DNA of 64,000 nucleotides from Microcoleus vaginatus HSN003. Its GTDB lineage: Bacteria > Cyanobacteriota > Cyanobacteriia > Cyanobacteriales > Microcoleaceae. The notes under the pieces are model-generated. The model was not told where the DNA came from. It saw only the letters and a program-made list of their open reading frames with translations, and did not search any database. Positions 35,915 through 43,584 of this stretch are shown piece after piece. The stretch covers positions 3,968,001-4,032,000 of the forward strand of contig NZ_CP031705.1 of assembly GCF_022701255.1 (NCBI RefSeq), written 5' to 3'. Each line of letters opens with the position of its first letter. Positions within the stretch are counted from its first letter, which is position 1. Made by a program: the position numbers and the translations under genes.

Positions 35915-36796
35915 TTAGGAAAATATGGGATTTGAGCCGTGAATATCGGTGAAAAACCCGGTTTCTCGGCTTTTCCAATTTTCTAAGATATCTTTAAACA
36001 TCTTTACAGCAATTTGGCGATCGTTATCTCTCACAAATATATCGTAATTGGGACTTGAGTTAATTTCAATCAACCAATATGCTCCTTTTGTATCTAGCGC
36101 GATGTCAAGCCCCGCATAATTAATCGCAATTTCAGCAAAAACCGGTTTAACAAAATCTTCAATCTCCGACATGAGATTGGGGTTAATTATATGTTTTGCT
36201 GTTGCACCTTCCCAGTGCAGCGGGCTTAAATTCCCCGCAAATTTAGCCTGAGATTTGTCTTTCTCGTACAGTAAAACTAGCTTTTCTTTGCAGAATACAG
36301 CCCGATATTCGTGGGCTATTTCGATATATTCTTGAGCTAGCGCCACATAGTCATAATCTTTGCTGTTGACGTTAAATATAATTTCTAGGGCTTCTTTAAT
36401 TTGCTCTCTAGTTTTACATAAAAAAACATTGTTGCCACCAGCACCGCGATTTCTTTTGAGAATCACCGGGAGAGCGAATTTTTTGTTTACTTCTAAAACT
36501 ATTGATTCAATATCTGGGAAACTCAAATACTTTTTATACTTCTCCTCGCAGTGAGGTGAGACAAAACCGAGAGTTCTGGGAGTATTTATTTTGCCGTTTA
36601 ATAGTTGATAGGTATATTCTTTGTCTTTAAAAATCTCTGCTACTGACGCGCTGTTAAATGGCGTCATGTAATTGACAAAATAATATTCTTCGCCGCCCTG
36701 TTTGAGTCTAATCAAGTTTTGGGAAGAATGCAGGATTTCGTAAGGGATATTTAATTCCTCACAAGCGGCCAGCAGGATTTCAATATTGGTTAGCAT
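35915..36796 (-). CDS. ATP-grasp (RimK-like) ligase
   Basis: This 293-residue protein has an ATP-grasp fold: ATP-binding Lys and glycine loop in VILKRNRGAGGNNVFL, ALAQEYIE before the adenine pocket, and the metal-binding block LDIALDTKGAYWLIEINSSP (Glu-Ile-Asn). Such enzymes join a carboxylate to an amine or thiol; the substrate is unknown. The last 20 codons after ILENWKS read RETGFFTDIHG and come from a dispersed AAACCCGGTTTCT element, so the C-terminus appears to have been rewritten by repeat insertion. A second decayed 3' end lies at 34393-34500. Confidence 0.85.
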   Translation of the reverse strand: MLTNIEILLAACEELNIPYEILHSSQNLIRLKQGGEEYYFVNYMTPFNSASVAEIFKDKEYTYQLLNGKINTPRTLGFVSPHCEEKYKKYLSFPDIESIVLEVNKKFALPVILKRNRGAGGNNVFLCKTREQIKEALEIIFNVNSKDYDYVALAQEYIEIAHEYRAVFCKEKLVLLYEKDKSQAKFAGNLSPLHWEGATAKHIINPNLMSEIEDFVKPVFAEIAINYAGLDIALDTKGAYWLIEINSSPNYDIFVRDNDRQIAVKMFKDILENWKSRETGFFTDIHGSNPIFS

Positions 36797-36904
36797 AAAA
36801 TGTAACTTAATTAGAAATTAATTTTAAAGATTTGAGATTAGAGAATCGCTTCCCAATCTCAAACCTCAAATTCGTTAGCGCAGCCCTCGAAGAGGATCGC
36901 ACTT

Positions 36905-37594
36905 TTATCCAAACAACCGCTGCTGCCCGTTTGCCGCATCTTTGCCGGCATAAATCTCGCGAGTTCCCTTGGGAATATAAATCCAATCGAATTCTTGCAA
37001 GCGGTTTGTCAAATTGGAAATGCTCACTCCCAACTCATCTCTCATTTTGTATAAATGCGACCACTTTGTTAAATCGCGTCCCTGTCTTTTTTCCTCCAAA
37101 ATACACCGAGGCATCAACAAACAGCTTGCAAAATATTGCGCTTGCCATTCGATCGACAAAACCTTATTATCAGCACTCGCACCCCGGCAAACAAACGGTT
37201 CCTCGACATCAGACGCCGTTTTTCCTTCATTGCCCAAGTTTAATTCCAACTGTTCCACAGTGCCGTCTGCTTCGTCTTGATTGACGTGTAGCACCCAGTG
37301 TCCGATTTCGTGGGCGATCGTCGATTCGATGAAACCCGGCGGTTTTTCGAGAATCTGTTCGTTGATTTCGATTAACCGCTGCTGCGGCAAAATCCTCGCC
37401 GCGATCGCACCTTCTTCATCCGGCTCAATGCACTCCCAAACTACGCCCAAATCCAGAAAATCAGCAACCGTTGTCGCATCAAAAGGCCATCTCGGAGCAA
37501 AATTTTGCGTTTTCTGCATCTGCATCAAGATGTCATTTGCCAAACGCTCGATCGATTCTTTGGGATAGAAGCAATACGGCTTAAAAATACTCAC
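36905..37594 (-). CDS. ImmA/IrrE-family zinc metallopeptidase
   Basis: This is a 229-residue protein. The zinc motif HEIGH is at residues 95-99 in STIAHEIGHWVLHV, and a downstream acidic/Asn segment with YFASCLLMP continues the COG2856 fold. The start is GTG at 37594 with AGAGG upstream, 15 bases after the XRE gene stop. The XRE-ImmA order matches pairs in which the protease cleaves the repressor (ImmR/ImmA of ICEBs1, DdrO/IrrE of Deinococcus). By analogy it would inactivate the XRE protein when a signal appears. Confidence 0.9.
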   Translation of the reverse strand: MSIFKPYCFYPKESIERLANDILMQMQKTQNFAPRWPFDATTVADFLDLGVVWECIEPDEEGAIAARILPQQRLIEINEQILEKPPGFIESTIAHEIGHWVLHVNQDEADGTVEQLELNLGNEGKTASDVEEPFVCRGASADNKVLSIEWQAQYFASCLLMPRCILEEKRQGRDLTKWSHLYKMRDELGVSISNLTNRLQEFDWIYIPKGTREIYAGKDAANGQQRLFG

Positions 37595-37609
37595 TATGAG
37601 GGGCCTCTC

Positions 37610-37933
37610 TTACGCTTCAAAAGACTGTTTGAGCCAATCAGGATTTTCTTGCATTCGGCGGAAAAGAGCCTGCATTTCCTTCGGATTCTGCTTCAGCAGC
37701 GCTTCGTACTGTTGCGGCAGCCTCCCCGCCAAGAAAATCAATTCCTCTTCGTTTATGTCTAGATTCCGCGCTAATGCTCGGATTACCTCCTCTTTTGGCG
37801 CATAATCGGCTCGATCGTTTTCCAACTTCGACAAATAAGTAAAATCCACACTTAGCATAGCTGCTAGCTCACGTTGTGAGTAAGCTTTGTCCTTGCGAGC
37901 TTGACGGATCAGTCTTCCAAATGTTTGTTCCAC
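37610..37933 (-). CDS. XRE-family HTH repressor paired with ImmA protease
   Basis: This is a 107-residue protein. Residues 5-65 form an XRE/Cro-type HTH (FGRLIRQARKDKAYSQRELA, VDFTYLSKLENDRADY). The C-terminal tail (LPQQYEALLKQNPKEMQALF) is the kind of segment cleaved by ImmA partners. The start is GTG at 37933: a perfect AGGAGG (37943-37948) lies nine bases upstream, and the -10 box of its promoter (37956-37961) lies just beyond. Longer starts at 37957 or 38008 would place the start codon inside the promoter. Three palindromes upstream are its likely operators. Confidence 0.92.
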   Translation of the reverse strand: MEQTFGRLIRQARKDKAYSQRELAAMLSVDFTYLSKLENDRADYAPKEEVIRALARNLDINEEELIFLAGRLPQQYEALLKQNPKEMQALFRRMQENPDWLKQSFEA

Positions 37934-37955
37934 GGTTTTTCGCCTCCTGACAAGC

Positions 37956-37984
37956 ATTCTAGCCTGTTTTGATGAAAAGTTCAA
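37956..37984 (-). promoter_or_regulatory. Promoter of the XRE-ImmA operon
   Basis: On the minus strand the boxes are TTGAAC (37979-37984), a 17-base spacer and TAGAAT (37956-37961). Transcription would start close to the AGGAGG, giving a very short leader. The -35 box is the right half of operator site 1. Confidence 0.8.
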
Positions 37985-38045
37985 CAAAATACTTGACGGG
38001 AAAATCAACCCGCGCTACCATGAGGTTAGTTGACGGTTTAATCAA
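37969..38045. promoter_or_regulatory. Three TTGA-N8-TCAA operators
   Basis: Sites are 37969-37984, 37993-38008 and 38030-38045. Each is TTGA, eight bases, TCAA; sites 2 and 3 share TTGACGG. Site 1 covers the -35 region of the XRE promoter, site 2 the -35 of the forward cassette promoter, and site 3 the expected start of the forward transcript. The layout suggests one repressor controlling both directions. Confidence 0.78.
37993..38021 (+). promoter_or_regulatory. Forward promoter of the unknown cassette
   Basis: TTGACG (37993-37998), a 17-base spacer and TACCAT (38016-38021). The -35 box is embedded in operator site 2. The leader to the first gene at 38188 would be about 160 bases. Confidence 0.6.
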
Positions 38046-38187
38046 CCCCCAGAGCCTGACTGGTAGGGTTAAGGGTGCAAATTAGCCTAGCTCACACTCT
38101 ACATATAGAGTCGTCAACTTCAGAGGAGTGAGAAGCGCTGGGCGTCAAAACGCTTGTACGCAGCAAATAAGGAGGAGCAGATCGCAA

Positions 38188-38454
38188 ATGCTGAGAACCT
38201 GGACAGACACGCATTACAAGCTCGAAGACGATGACTGGCTATACATCGCCACCCACGAAGAACAAAGCTCAGCCTCACTGGTTTGTCCCGGCTACGCGCG
38301 GGATGGCGAAGGCTTCAGCATCCACTTCACCCCAGCGCACCTAGAAACATTAGAGCATTTGCTCGCCGCGCTGCGGATTATCAAAGCTCAACAAGAGGCG
38401 ATGCTTGAGTATACCTATCCTGAACCAAAAGCGACAACACATCTCATTAGGTAA
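38188..38454 (+). CDS. Cassette gene 1, small hypothetical protein
   Basis: This is an 88-residue protein starting MLRTWTDTHYKLEDDDWLYI. The start is set at ATG 38188 because AAGGAGGAG (38169-38177) lies ten bases upstream; a longer frame from 38128 lacks a site. The N-terminal half is mostly beta, the second half a helix (LETLEHLLAALRIIKAQQEA). I do not recognise the family. It is the first gene after the operator region and probably the first of five in the operon 38188-41871. Confidence 0.78.
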   Translation: MLRTWTDTHYKLEDDDWLYIATHEEQSSASLVCPGYARDGEGFSIHFTPAHLETLEHLLAALRIIKAQQEAMLEYTYPEPKATTHLIR

Positions 38455-38549
38455 TCGAAGTTCGGCTACGAGCAATGTACGAGATTTAACGGATTACCAA
38501 TTGCCAATTCCCCGTAAAGCAGCAATAAATAACTAAGGAAAAACGAACA

Positions 38550-39254
38550 ATGACTACTAAAACACAAGAAAGACCTACATTTTCAGTATTTGGTGCCAAA
38601 CCGAGCAATGCTTTGCTAGTACCAGAAATCCCGATCGCAGTGCGTAACAATTGCCAAAGTGGCCAATGGACGATCGGCGATACAGACTACGGTTCCAAGT
38701 GTTCCATGACAATCCTCAAATTTTCCAAATTCTTCGGTTCCCTCGGTCAAACTTCCCACACACTGTGGGGTCAACTGTGGTTTGTCGCAGAAACAGGCGA
38801 ACTGCCACAAGGAGTTGTCATGGTGACATACATCAAAAACCGCAGCTTGAACGATTTTAACCGTTTGGTAGCATCAGTTCAATCTCGCGGCGTAGAACCG
38901 GCGACCGGGATTTTTGTTCCCGAATTTGTCAAGCATTCCGGTCAGAAACCCGACGACAGCGGAATAGTAAAACCAATCAACTACTACAGCTTGAAATGGT
39001 CTTGGAACGAGCGGAAAGATTGGGCGGTTATCGACCAAGCCGCAGCAGTTTTGTCAGATTCTAGCAATCAATCGCGGATGATTGACTTAGAAGGAACAAA
39101 AGCTATGGTGTGTTTAGATAACCTGCCGGCGCAGCAAGTGGCTTGCTTGATGGCTGCTCACGCTGGCGGTGAAAGCGATGCTATTGCTTTGAATTCCAAC
39201 GGCGGTATGTCGCTACCGTCAGCGGAAGACAAATCTACTGCTGACTTGTTCTAA
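38550..39254 (+). CDS. Cassette gene 2, hypothetical protein with acidic C-terminal tip
   Basis: This is a 234-residue protein preceded by AAGGAAAA. The body is mixed alpha/beta with aromatic-rich strands (SKFFGSLGQTSHTLWGQLWF, VVMVTYIKN, YYSLKWSWNERKDW). The protein ends in a linker and EDKSTADLF, an acidic plus hydrophobic tip that recalls the protein-docking tail of single-stranded DNA-binding proteins. That resemblance is only suggestive. I do not know its function. A strong GC hairpin (39264-39287) follows, which may reduce read-through to the next gene and make this the most abundant product of the cassette. Confidence 0.82.
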   Translation: MTTKTQERPTFSVFGAKPSNALLVPEIPIAVRNNCQSGQWTIGDTDYGSKCSMTILKFSKFFGSLGQTSHTLWGQLWFVAETGELPQGVVMVTYIKNRSLNDFNRLVASVQSRGVEPATGIFVPEFVKHSGQKPDDSGIVKPINYYSLKWSWNERKDWAVIDQAAAVLSDSSNQSRMIDLEGTKAMVCLDNLPAQQVACLMAAHAGGESDAIALNSNGGMSLPSAEDKSTADLF

Positions 39255-39263
39255 TTTTGTTGT

Positions 39264-39287
39264 AAGGCGCGATTTAATCGCGCCTTT
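39264..39287 (+). terminator. Hairpin after cassette gene 2 (partial terminator)
   Basis: AGGCGCGAT-TTA-ATCGCGCCT forms a near-perfect GC-rich stem followed by only TTT. It could be a leaky terminator or an RNA-stabilising hairpin, since three same-strand genes follow closely. Confidence 0.6.
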
Positions 39288-39312
39288 ACCATAACTGTTA
39301 CAACAGAGTGAA

Positions 39313-39681
39313 ATGAAGAAATTAACAAACCTGAAAACCCAACCCAACCTGCAAGAAAGCCGTTTGAAAGAGAATCTTGAGCTGCTCGACCAAATTCGAG
39401 CCGACGCAGTTAACGACATCGAAAGTCTCACCGAAGACTTCCAGCACATGACTTTAGTTGCCGAATCTGTGCAGCGGAATTACCGAGCTTTGCTAGCCGA
39501 AAATCAACTGCTAAAAGGCACACTTTTAAGTATAATTGATGAGTGCGGCTGCGGGCAAGGAAATCGGTGCGATCGCTGCTGGAAACTTCTCAAAATTCTA
39601 GCCAGCGATAATCCAGAAGAAAAACCCGACGCAGCCAGAAAGTACCGAACCATTCTCAGCCAACTCCGCAACTTAGAATAA
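39313..39681 (+). CDS. Cassette gene 3, helical protein with Cys cluster
   Basis: This is a 122-residue protein. Residues about 1-75 are predicted helical or coiled coil (ESRLKENLELLDQIRADAVN). Near residue 78 comes CGCGQGNRCDRC, four cysteines spaced like a small zinc site (C-x-C-x5-C-x2-C). The C-terminal part is again helical. The arrangement suggests a small DNA- or protein-binding factor; no family is recognised. It lies between cassette gene 2 and the two coiled-coil genes on the same strand. Confidence 0.78.
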   Translation: MKKLTNLKTQPNLQESRLKENLELLDQIRADAVNDIESLTEDFQHMTLVAESVQRNYRALLAENQLLKGTLLSIIDECGCGQGNRCDRCWKLLKILASDNPEEKPDAARKYRTILSQLRNLE

Positions 39682-39737
39682 CTGAAAACGTCTCACTAAA
39701 AAGTCTCGCCAAGTTATAATCAGGAGAAGCAAGCATT

Positions 39738-40715
39738 ATGACAATAGCAACTGGCAAGGATAGCAAAGTCAAAATTTTGCAAAACTTTCAGCAGATTTTA
39801 GCCGACAAGAAAAAGATCGAATCCAAAGTAGAAACCAAAGAAGAGTCAGCCGAAAAAGCCAAAAACAAACAACTCCTCGAAGTCGCTTCCACCTACACAA
39901 TTGACAGCATCGTCAAAGGCTTGGCTGACTTGCAATTAGATTTCGGCAGCATCATCAGCGGACTTTCCGAAAAACTGAAAGCGGAATCTTCCAAATTAGA
40001 CGAATTAAAACGCGCGATCGAAATAGAAGCCCAACAATTGCAAGAGTTGCAGCAAATCAGAGTTGTAGCAGACGCCCTCCACATTTTAACTCAAGAGCAC
40101 CGAGAAAAATTGACCCTGCTGGAACAAAACGCTGCTAACCAACGCGAAATTCTCGAAAAAGACACGACCCAAAAACGCAAGGTTTGGGAAAAAGAACAGC
40201 AAGAATTTGAGGCTGCAGTTCAAGAAGAGGCTGCACACATAACTAAAAAGCGCCAGGAAGAAACAGCAGATTATCAATACGAATTACAGCGCACTCGCAA
40301 AATCGAAACCGACGAATACGAAGAAACGAAGCGTAAACTAGAACGGGATTTGCAAGAATCTACCCGCGAAAAAGAAAAAAATTGGGTGGAACGGGAAAAA
40401 GTCCTCAGCGACAATCAAGCGGAGTTTGAAGAGAATCAAAGAAAAGCCGCCGGATTTGAAGAAGAACTCAAACAGGCTTATGTTAAAGCCAAAGAAGAAG
40501 CAATTCAAGAAGTTTCCCGCGAAGCTAAAGTCAAGGCAGATTTAGTGGAGAAAGAGTGGGAAGGAAGCAAGCAAGGATATGAATTGAAAGTCCAATCTTT
40601 ACAGCAGACAATTGGGCGACAAACCGAACAAATCGCCGAAATTTCCGCGCAACTGCAAGCCACGATGAAGCAAGCGCAAGATTTGGCAATGAAAGCTTTT
40701 GCCAGCAAAGCTTAA
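39738..40715 (+). CDS. Cassette gene 4, long coiled-coil protein
   Basis: This is a 325-residue protein, highly charged. After a basic N-terminal 45 residues comes a conserved-looking helix (SIVKGLADLQLDFGSIISGL) and then about 220 residues of coiled coil rich in Glu, Lys and Gln. The C-terminal 40 residues (QLQATMKQAQDLAMKAF) match the end of the next gene's product. There is no signal peptide, membrane helix or enzyme motif. It is a paralogue of the gene at 40792. A structural or scaffolding role is likely; the nature of the assembly is unknown. Confidence 0.82.
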   Translation: MTIATGKDSKVKILQNFQQILADKKKIESKVETKEESAEKAKNKQLLEVASTYTIDSIVKGLADLQLDFGSIISGLSEKLKAESSKLDELKRAIEIEAQQLQELQQIRVVADALHILTQEHREKLTLLEQNAANQREILEKDTTQKRKVWEKEQQEFEAAVQEEAAHITKKRQEETADYQYELQRTRKIETDEYEETKRKLERDLQESTREKEKNWVEREKVLSDNQAEFEENQRKAAGFEEELKQAYVKAKEEAIQEVSREAKVKADLVEKEWEGSKQGYELKVQSLQQTIGRQTEQIAEISAQLQATMKQAQDLAMKAFASKA

Positions 40716-40721
40716 AACCCA

Positions 40722-40746
40722 GTAAGGTGTGCAATACACACCTTAC
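40722..40746. terminator. Hairpin between the two coiled-coil genes
   Basis: GTAAGGTGTG and CACACCTTAC enclose CAATA, followed by an A-rich stretch. A related hairpin with arms GTAAGGTGC and GCACCTTAC lies after the last cassette gene (41981-42006). There is no U-run, so it may be a dispersed palindrome or an mRNA stabiliser rather than a terminator. Confidence 0.5.
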
Positions 40747-40791
40747 GAAAAAATGACAGAAATTTTCCCCGCTATTAAGAAATGAAAAGTC

Positions 40792-41871
40792 ATGAACAAA
40801 AAAGTTAGCGACAAAAGCACCAAGGCTGAAATCTTAGAAGCGTACAAGGAAGCAGCGCAAGAAAAAGCGCAGTTAGAAGCGCAAATCCAACTGTTAAACG
40901 CTTCCCAAAAGCAAACAGCCGTCCCCGAGAAACCTATTGTGGAGGCAAAGAAACCCCTGCCATTAACTCAAAATCCACAAAAAATGCAGTCCACAATTGA
41001 TAATTTGATTTTGCTGCAATTTAGCTTTGGTGGCGCTGTCAGCGAGTTGTCGGAAAAATTAACTTCAGAAGCTGCTAAAGTCGAAGAATTGCGGCGCACT
41101 GTGGGCGAGGAAATTCAACAACTGCAAGAGTTGCACAGTTTAGAAGATGTTGCAGAAGATACACTGGACACTTTAATTCAACAGTACGAAGAAAGCGCCA
41201 AAACTTTTGCTGGCGAACTCAGCGAACAGCGCGAAACTGTTGAACAGGAATTGTTGGAACGCCGGCAAGCTTGGGAAAAAGAGCAGGAACTCCAAAAGTT
41301 GGCCGTTAAAGAACGCAATGAGAATCACCAAAAAGCTCGTGAGCGGGATGAAGAGTTGTATGATTATGATTTGAATCTTCAGCGAAATCTGGACATCGAA
41401 GAATACGAACAGCGCCAGAAAAGGCTGTATCAAGAAATCGAAGAGTTTCAGCAAGAACAGGAGAAACAGTGGGCGGAATGTGAAAAATCTCTTTCGGAAC
41501 GAGAAAAAGTTTATGCTGAGGTTAAAGCTAAGGTAGAAGCTTTCCCGAAAGAACTCGAAGCTAATATCAAGAACGGGAAAGATAACGGCCGCAATATTGG
41601 CAATTATCAAGCTAAAGTTAAGGCTGATTTGTCTGCTAAAGATCTCGAAGGGCAAAAGCAAAACTATGAACTGCAAATTCAAGGGATGCTGCAGACAATT
41701 CAAAATCAAGATGCGCGCCTTGCTAGCTTGTCGAAACAACTGGATTCTGCTTTGAAACAGGTTCAAGATTTGGCGGTGAAGGCAATTGAAGGTGCATCGA
41801 ATTTGAGTTCTTTGCAAGCAGTCAGGGAAATTGCGATCGAACAAGCGAAGACTCAGCAAAAAAATAAGTAG
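40792..41871 (+). CDS. Cassette gene 5, long coiled-coil protein, paralogue of gene 4
   Basis: This is a 359-residue protein. It shares with gene 4 the early helix (STIDNLILLQFSFGGAVSEL), the SEKLxxEaaKxeELrr and QQLQEL blocks, the YDYDLNLQRNLDIEEYE-type middle and the KQVQDLAVKAIEG end. The N-terminus (KVSDKSTKAEILEAYKEAAQ) and the last 30 residues are specific to it. It is almost entirely coiled coil. The tandem paralogy suggests that the two products form a hetero-assembly. It is the last gene before a repeat-rich gap, so the cassette probably ends here. Confidence 0.82.
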   Translation: MNKKVSDKSTKAEILEAYKEAAQEKAQLEAQIQLLNASQKQTAVPEKPIVEAKKPLPLTQNPQKMQSTIDNLILLQFSFGGAVSELSEKLTSEAAKVEELRRTVGEEIQQLQELHSLEDVAEDTLDTLIQQYEESAKTFAGELSEQRETVEQELLERRQAWEKEQELQKLAVKERNENHQKARERDEELYDYDLNLQRNLDIEEYEQRQKRLYQEIEEFQQEQEKQWAECEKSLSEREKVYAEVKAKVEAFPKELEANIKNGKDNGRNIGNYQAKVKADLSAKDLEGQKQNYELQIQGMLQTIQNQDARLASLSKQLDSALKQVQDLAVKAIEGASNLSSLQAVREIAIEQAKTQQKNK

Positions 41872-41875
41872 ATCA

Positions 41876-42006
41876 GACTCGGCGGTTGAAACCGGGGTTA
41901 CACAAACAAAGTAGATAAGAGTCGGCGGTTGAAACCGCTGCATAGAATCAAACGCAGTCTGCGGAGGCAGACTGGGAGAAGTAAGGTGCTCTTCGGCGCA
42001 CCTTAC
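41876..42006. repeat. Dispersed palindrome cluster after the cassette
   Basis: Two copies of GGCGGTTGAAACCG (about 41881 and 41922) are followed by CAGTCTGCGGAGGCAGACTG and the hairpin GTAAGGTGC...GCACCTTAC at 41981-42006. The gap to the next gene (42234) continues without a gene. The GGCGGTTGAAACC element is also at 11575 and 49252. Confidence 0.7.
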
Positions 42007-42233
42007 GCTATTTTGAGAAAAAACTAGCTTTCCTTAGTGGAGTTTTCAAACTGTCCACTCGCTGCGAGTCTTCCTTGAGCCTTAAACCCTATCTACAGCG
42101 TTGAAATATTTAGTAAAAAGCCCGATCGCACTGTTCACTTATCGAAACTGTCCCTTCCTCTCCTGACCGCTTCACTCACGCTATCTATTCTTTAAGTTAA
42201 TCAACCAAAAGATATATTGGACTTAGAGGCACT

Positions 42234-42515
42234 ATGCAGAAACAAATCATACGCCAAAAAGATACTAATGCTTGGATACTTCAGTGCTGGGTTTCTTTTA
42301 TTCTTGCCATTTCCGCAACTACTGTAGGTATCATTTATTTACAGGTAGACCCCTGGCAGAAAGCTTTTATGGGTATGGGTTTAACTTTTTCAATCGGCTC
42401 GTCTTTTACTTTAGCAAAAACCATTCGCGATAACAACGAGGCAACAACATTAACTGCCAGAATCGACGAAGCTAGAGTTGAGAAAATTCTCGCTGAGCAC
42501 CATCCTCTCAAATAA
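42234..42515 (+). CDS. YiaA/YiaB two-helix family membrane protein
   Basis: This is a 93-residue protein. Two hydrophobic helices are separated by the short polar YLQVDPWQKAF turn, and the second helix ends in GSSFTLAKTIRDNNEA, the pattern of the YiaA/B two-helix domain. The C-terminal 25 residues are soluble and helical. Function of the family is unknown. A strong bidirectional terminator follows 22 bases after the stop. Confidence 0.85.
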   Translation: MQKQIIRQKDTNAWILQCWVSFILAISATTVGIIYLQVDPWQKAFMGMGLTFSIGSSFTLAKTIRDNNEATTLTARIDEARVEKILAEHHPLK

Positions 42516-42536
42516 ATTTGACTATACAATGTATAT

Positions 42537-42563
42537 AAAAAACAGCCCGCGCGGGCTGTTTTT
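42537..42563. terminator. Bidirectional intrinsic terminator
   Basis: AACAGCCCGCGCGGGCTGTT (42541-42560) is a perfect palindrome flanked by AAAA on the left and TTT on the right. It lies between the convergent yiaAB-like gene and ferredoxin gene and serves both. Confidence 0.88.
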
Positions 42564-42609
42564 GTTGTTTGAGCCACAGGTTTCAAGCTGTGGATGGGAA
42601 TTGGGGATT

Positions 42610-43080
42610 TCAATGGCTACCTTTGAACTTACGATCGCGCAACTTATTCTTTTGGCGCTGGCGAATACCGGCCTTAACTGTCGCCATATCCACCGGAAAA
42701 CCAACGACAGGCATCACCTGATCCTTGCGTTCTTCTTCCAGAGTCTTGAGTTCGGTGTAATCAACCCAGTGAATGCAATTCACCGGACAAGTGTCCATCG
42801 CCTCAGCAATCAACTCTTCAGAATCCCCGTCTTGTCGAACTACGCGCGATCGACCGTAATCCGGTTCAATATAAAAAGTATTGCGAGCAACGTGAGCACA
42901 GTGCTTGCAGCCAATGCAGGTAATCTCATCAACATAGACACCTTTTTGGCGCAACACGCCGCCCAACTCCGGTTCCAAACCAGAGCGATCGGGCGCATCC
43001 CGCAAAAAACCTCCCAACTCCGGCTCTAAACCAGAGCGATCAATTGCTGTATCTATTCCGAGTCCAGAAAGCTCAGACAT
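42610..43080 (-). CDS. Bacterial-type 4Fe-4S ferredoxin of cyanobacteria
   Basis: This is a 156-residue protein. The cluster ligands are in TCIGCKHCAHVARNTF and later TCPVNCIHWV (C-x2-C-x2-C ... C-x3-C). The region after the cluster (LEEERKDQVMPVVGFPVD) is specific to the cyanobacterial/plastid group. The N-terminus carries two copies of DRSGLEPELGG separated by six residues, a small internal duplication unlikely to bind a cluster. It is the last gene of a minus-strand group with DUF1257 and DUF2997, a common cyanobacterial neighbourhood. Role: electron transfer, partner unknown. Confidence 0.9.
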   Translation of the reverse strand: MSELSGLGIDTAIDRSGLEPELGGFLRDAPDRSGLEPELGGVLRQKGVYVDEITCIGCKHCAHVARNTFYIEPDYGRSRVVRQDGDSEELIAEAMDTCPVNCIHWVDYTELKTLEEERKDQVMPVVGFPVDMATVKAGIRQRQKNKLRDRKFKGSH

Positions 43081-43157
43081 TTAGACCCCCACAATAGTAA
43101 ATAAGTCCGCGCAGGCGGACTTTGATGAGACAAGATTGCAAAAATCTCGCAAAATTA

Positions 43158-43544
43158 TTAAGCGCACCAGCGTTGCACCACCAAGCGGAGCGAACCGTCT
43201 TGATTTTGCTTTTGCTCAGAAATTTGGAAACCCTGCTTAGCGCTTTCATTCACCACAGTATGGTAAGCGTAGCGCTGAGTCACCTTATTCAGAAAACGGT
43301 CTACAGACCAAGCTTGCTGCCAAAACTGCAAGTCAGCCACCAATTCATACTCAGTCCCGTTCCAGCTAAAACCTACGTCGTAGCCGTTTTTTTGCTCAAT
43401 TACGACCTCAGCGGTGCTGGTGAGGCCACGATAGCCACGCACCTCAGTTGGGCCCGACTTCCAGTCGATACCCAAGTCAGTTAAAGCAGCTTCCAAAGAA
43501 TTCAAATTGCGGATCTGGGTCTTAATTTGGCTAAAGTGTGACAT
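43158..43544 (-). CDS. ycf35: DUF1257 protein (Ycf35 family)
   Basis: This 128-residue protein starts MSHFSQIKTQIRNLNSLEAA, the typical beginning of DUF1257/Ycf35, and continues with GYRGLTSTAEVVI and the KNGYDVGFSWNG strand pair. The family is shared by cyanobacteria and algal plastids; function is unknown. It lies between DUF2997 (upstream) and the ferredoxin (downstream), in the usual order. Confidence 0.93.
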   Translation of the reverse strand: MSHFSQIKTQIRNLNSLEAALTDLGIDWKSGPTEVRGYRGLTSTAEVVIEQKNGYDVGFSWNGTEYELVADLQFWQQAWSVDRFLNKVTQRYAYHTVVNESAKQGFQISEQKQNQDGSLRLVVQRWCA

Positions 43545-43584
43545 GGTGGTTCCAAAAAAAGTAAAGTGAACTCAACAAAAAAAA

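Noticed and set aside
41173-41943. 256-codon minus-strand frame opposite the coiled-coil gene
   Set aside because: It is a Phe/Leu-rich reverse reading of Glu/Lys-rich coiled coil, a common artefact.
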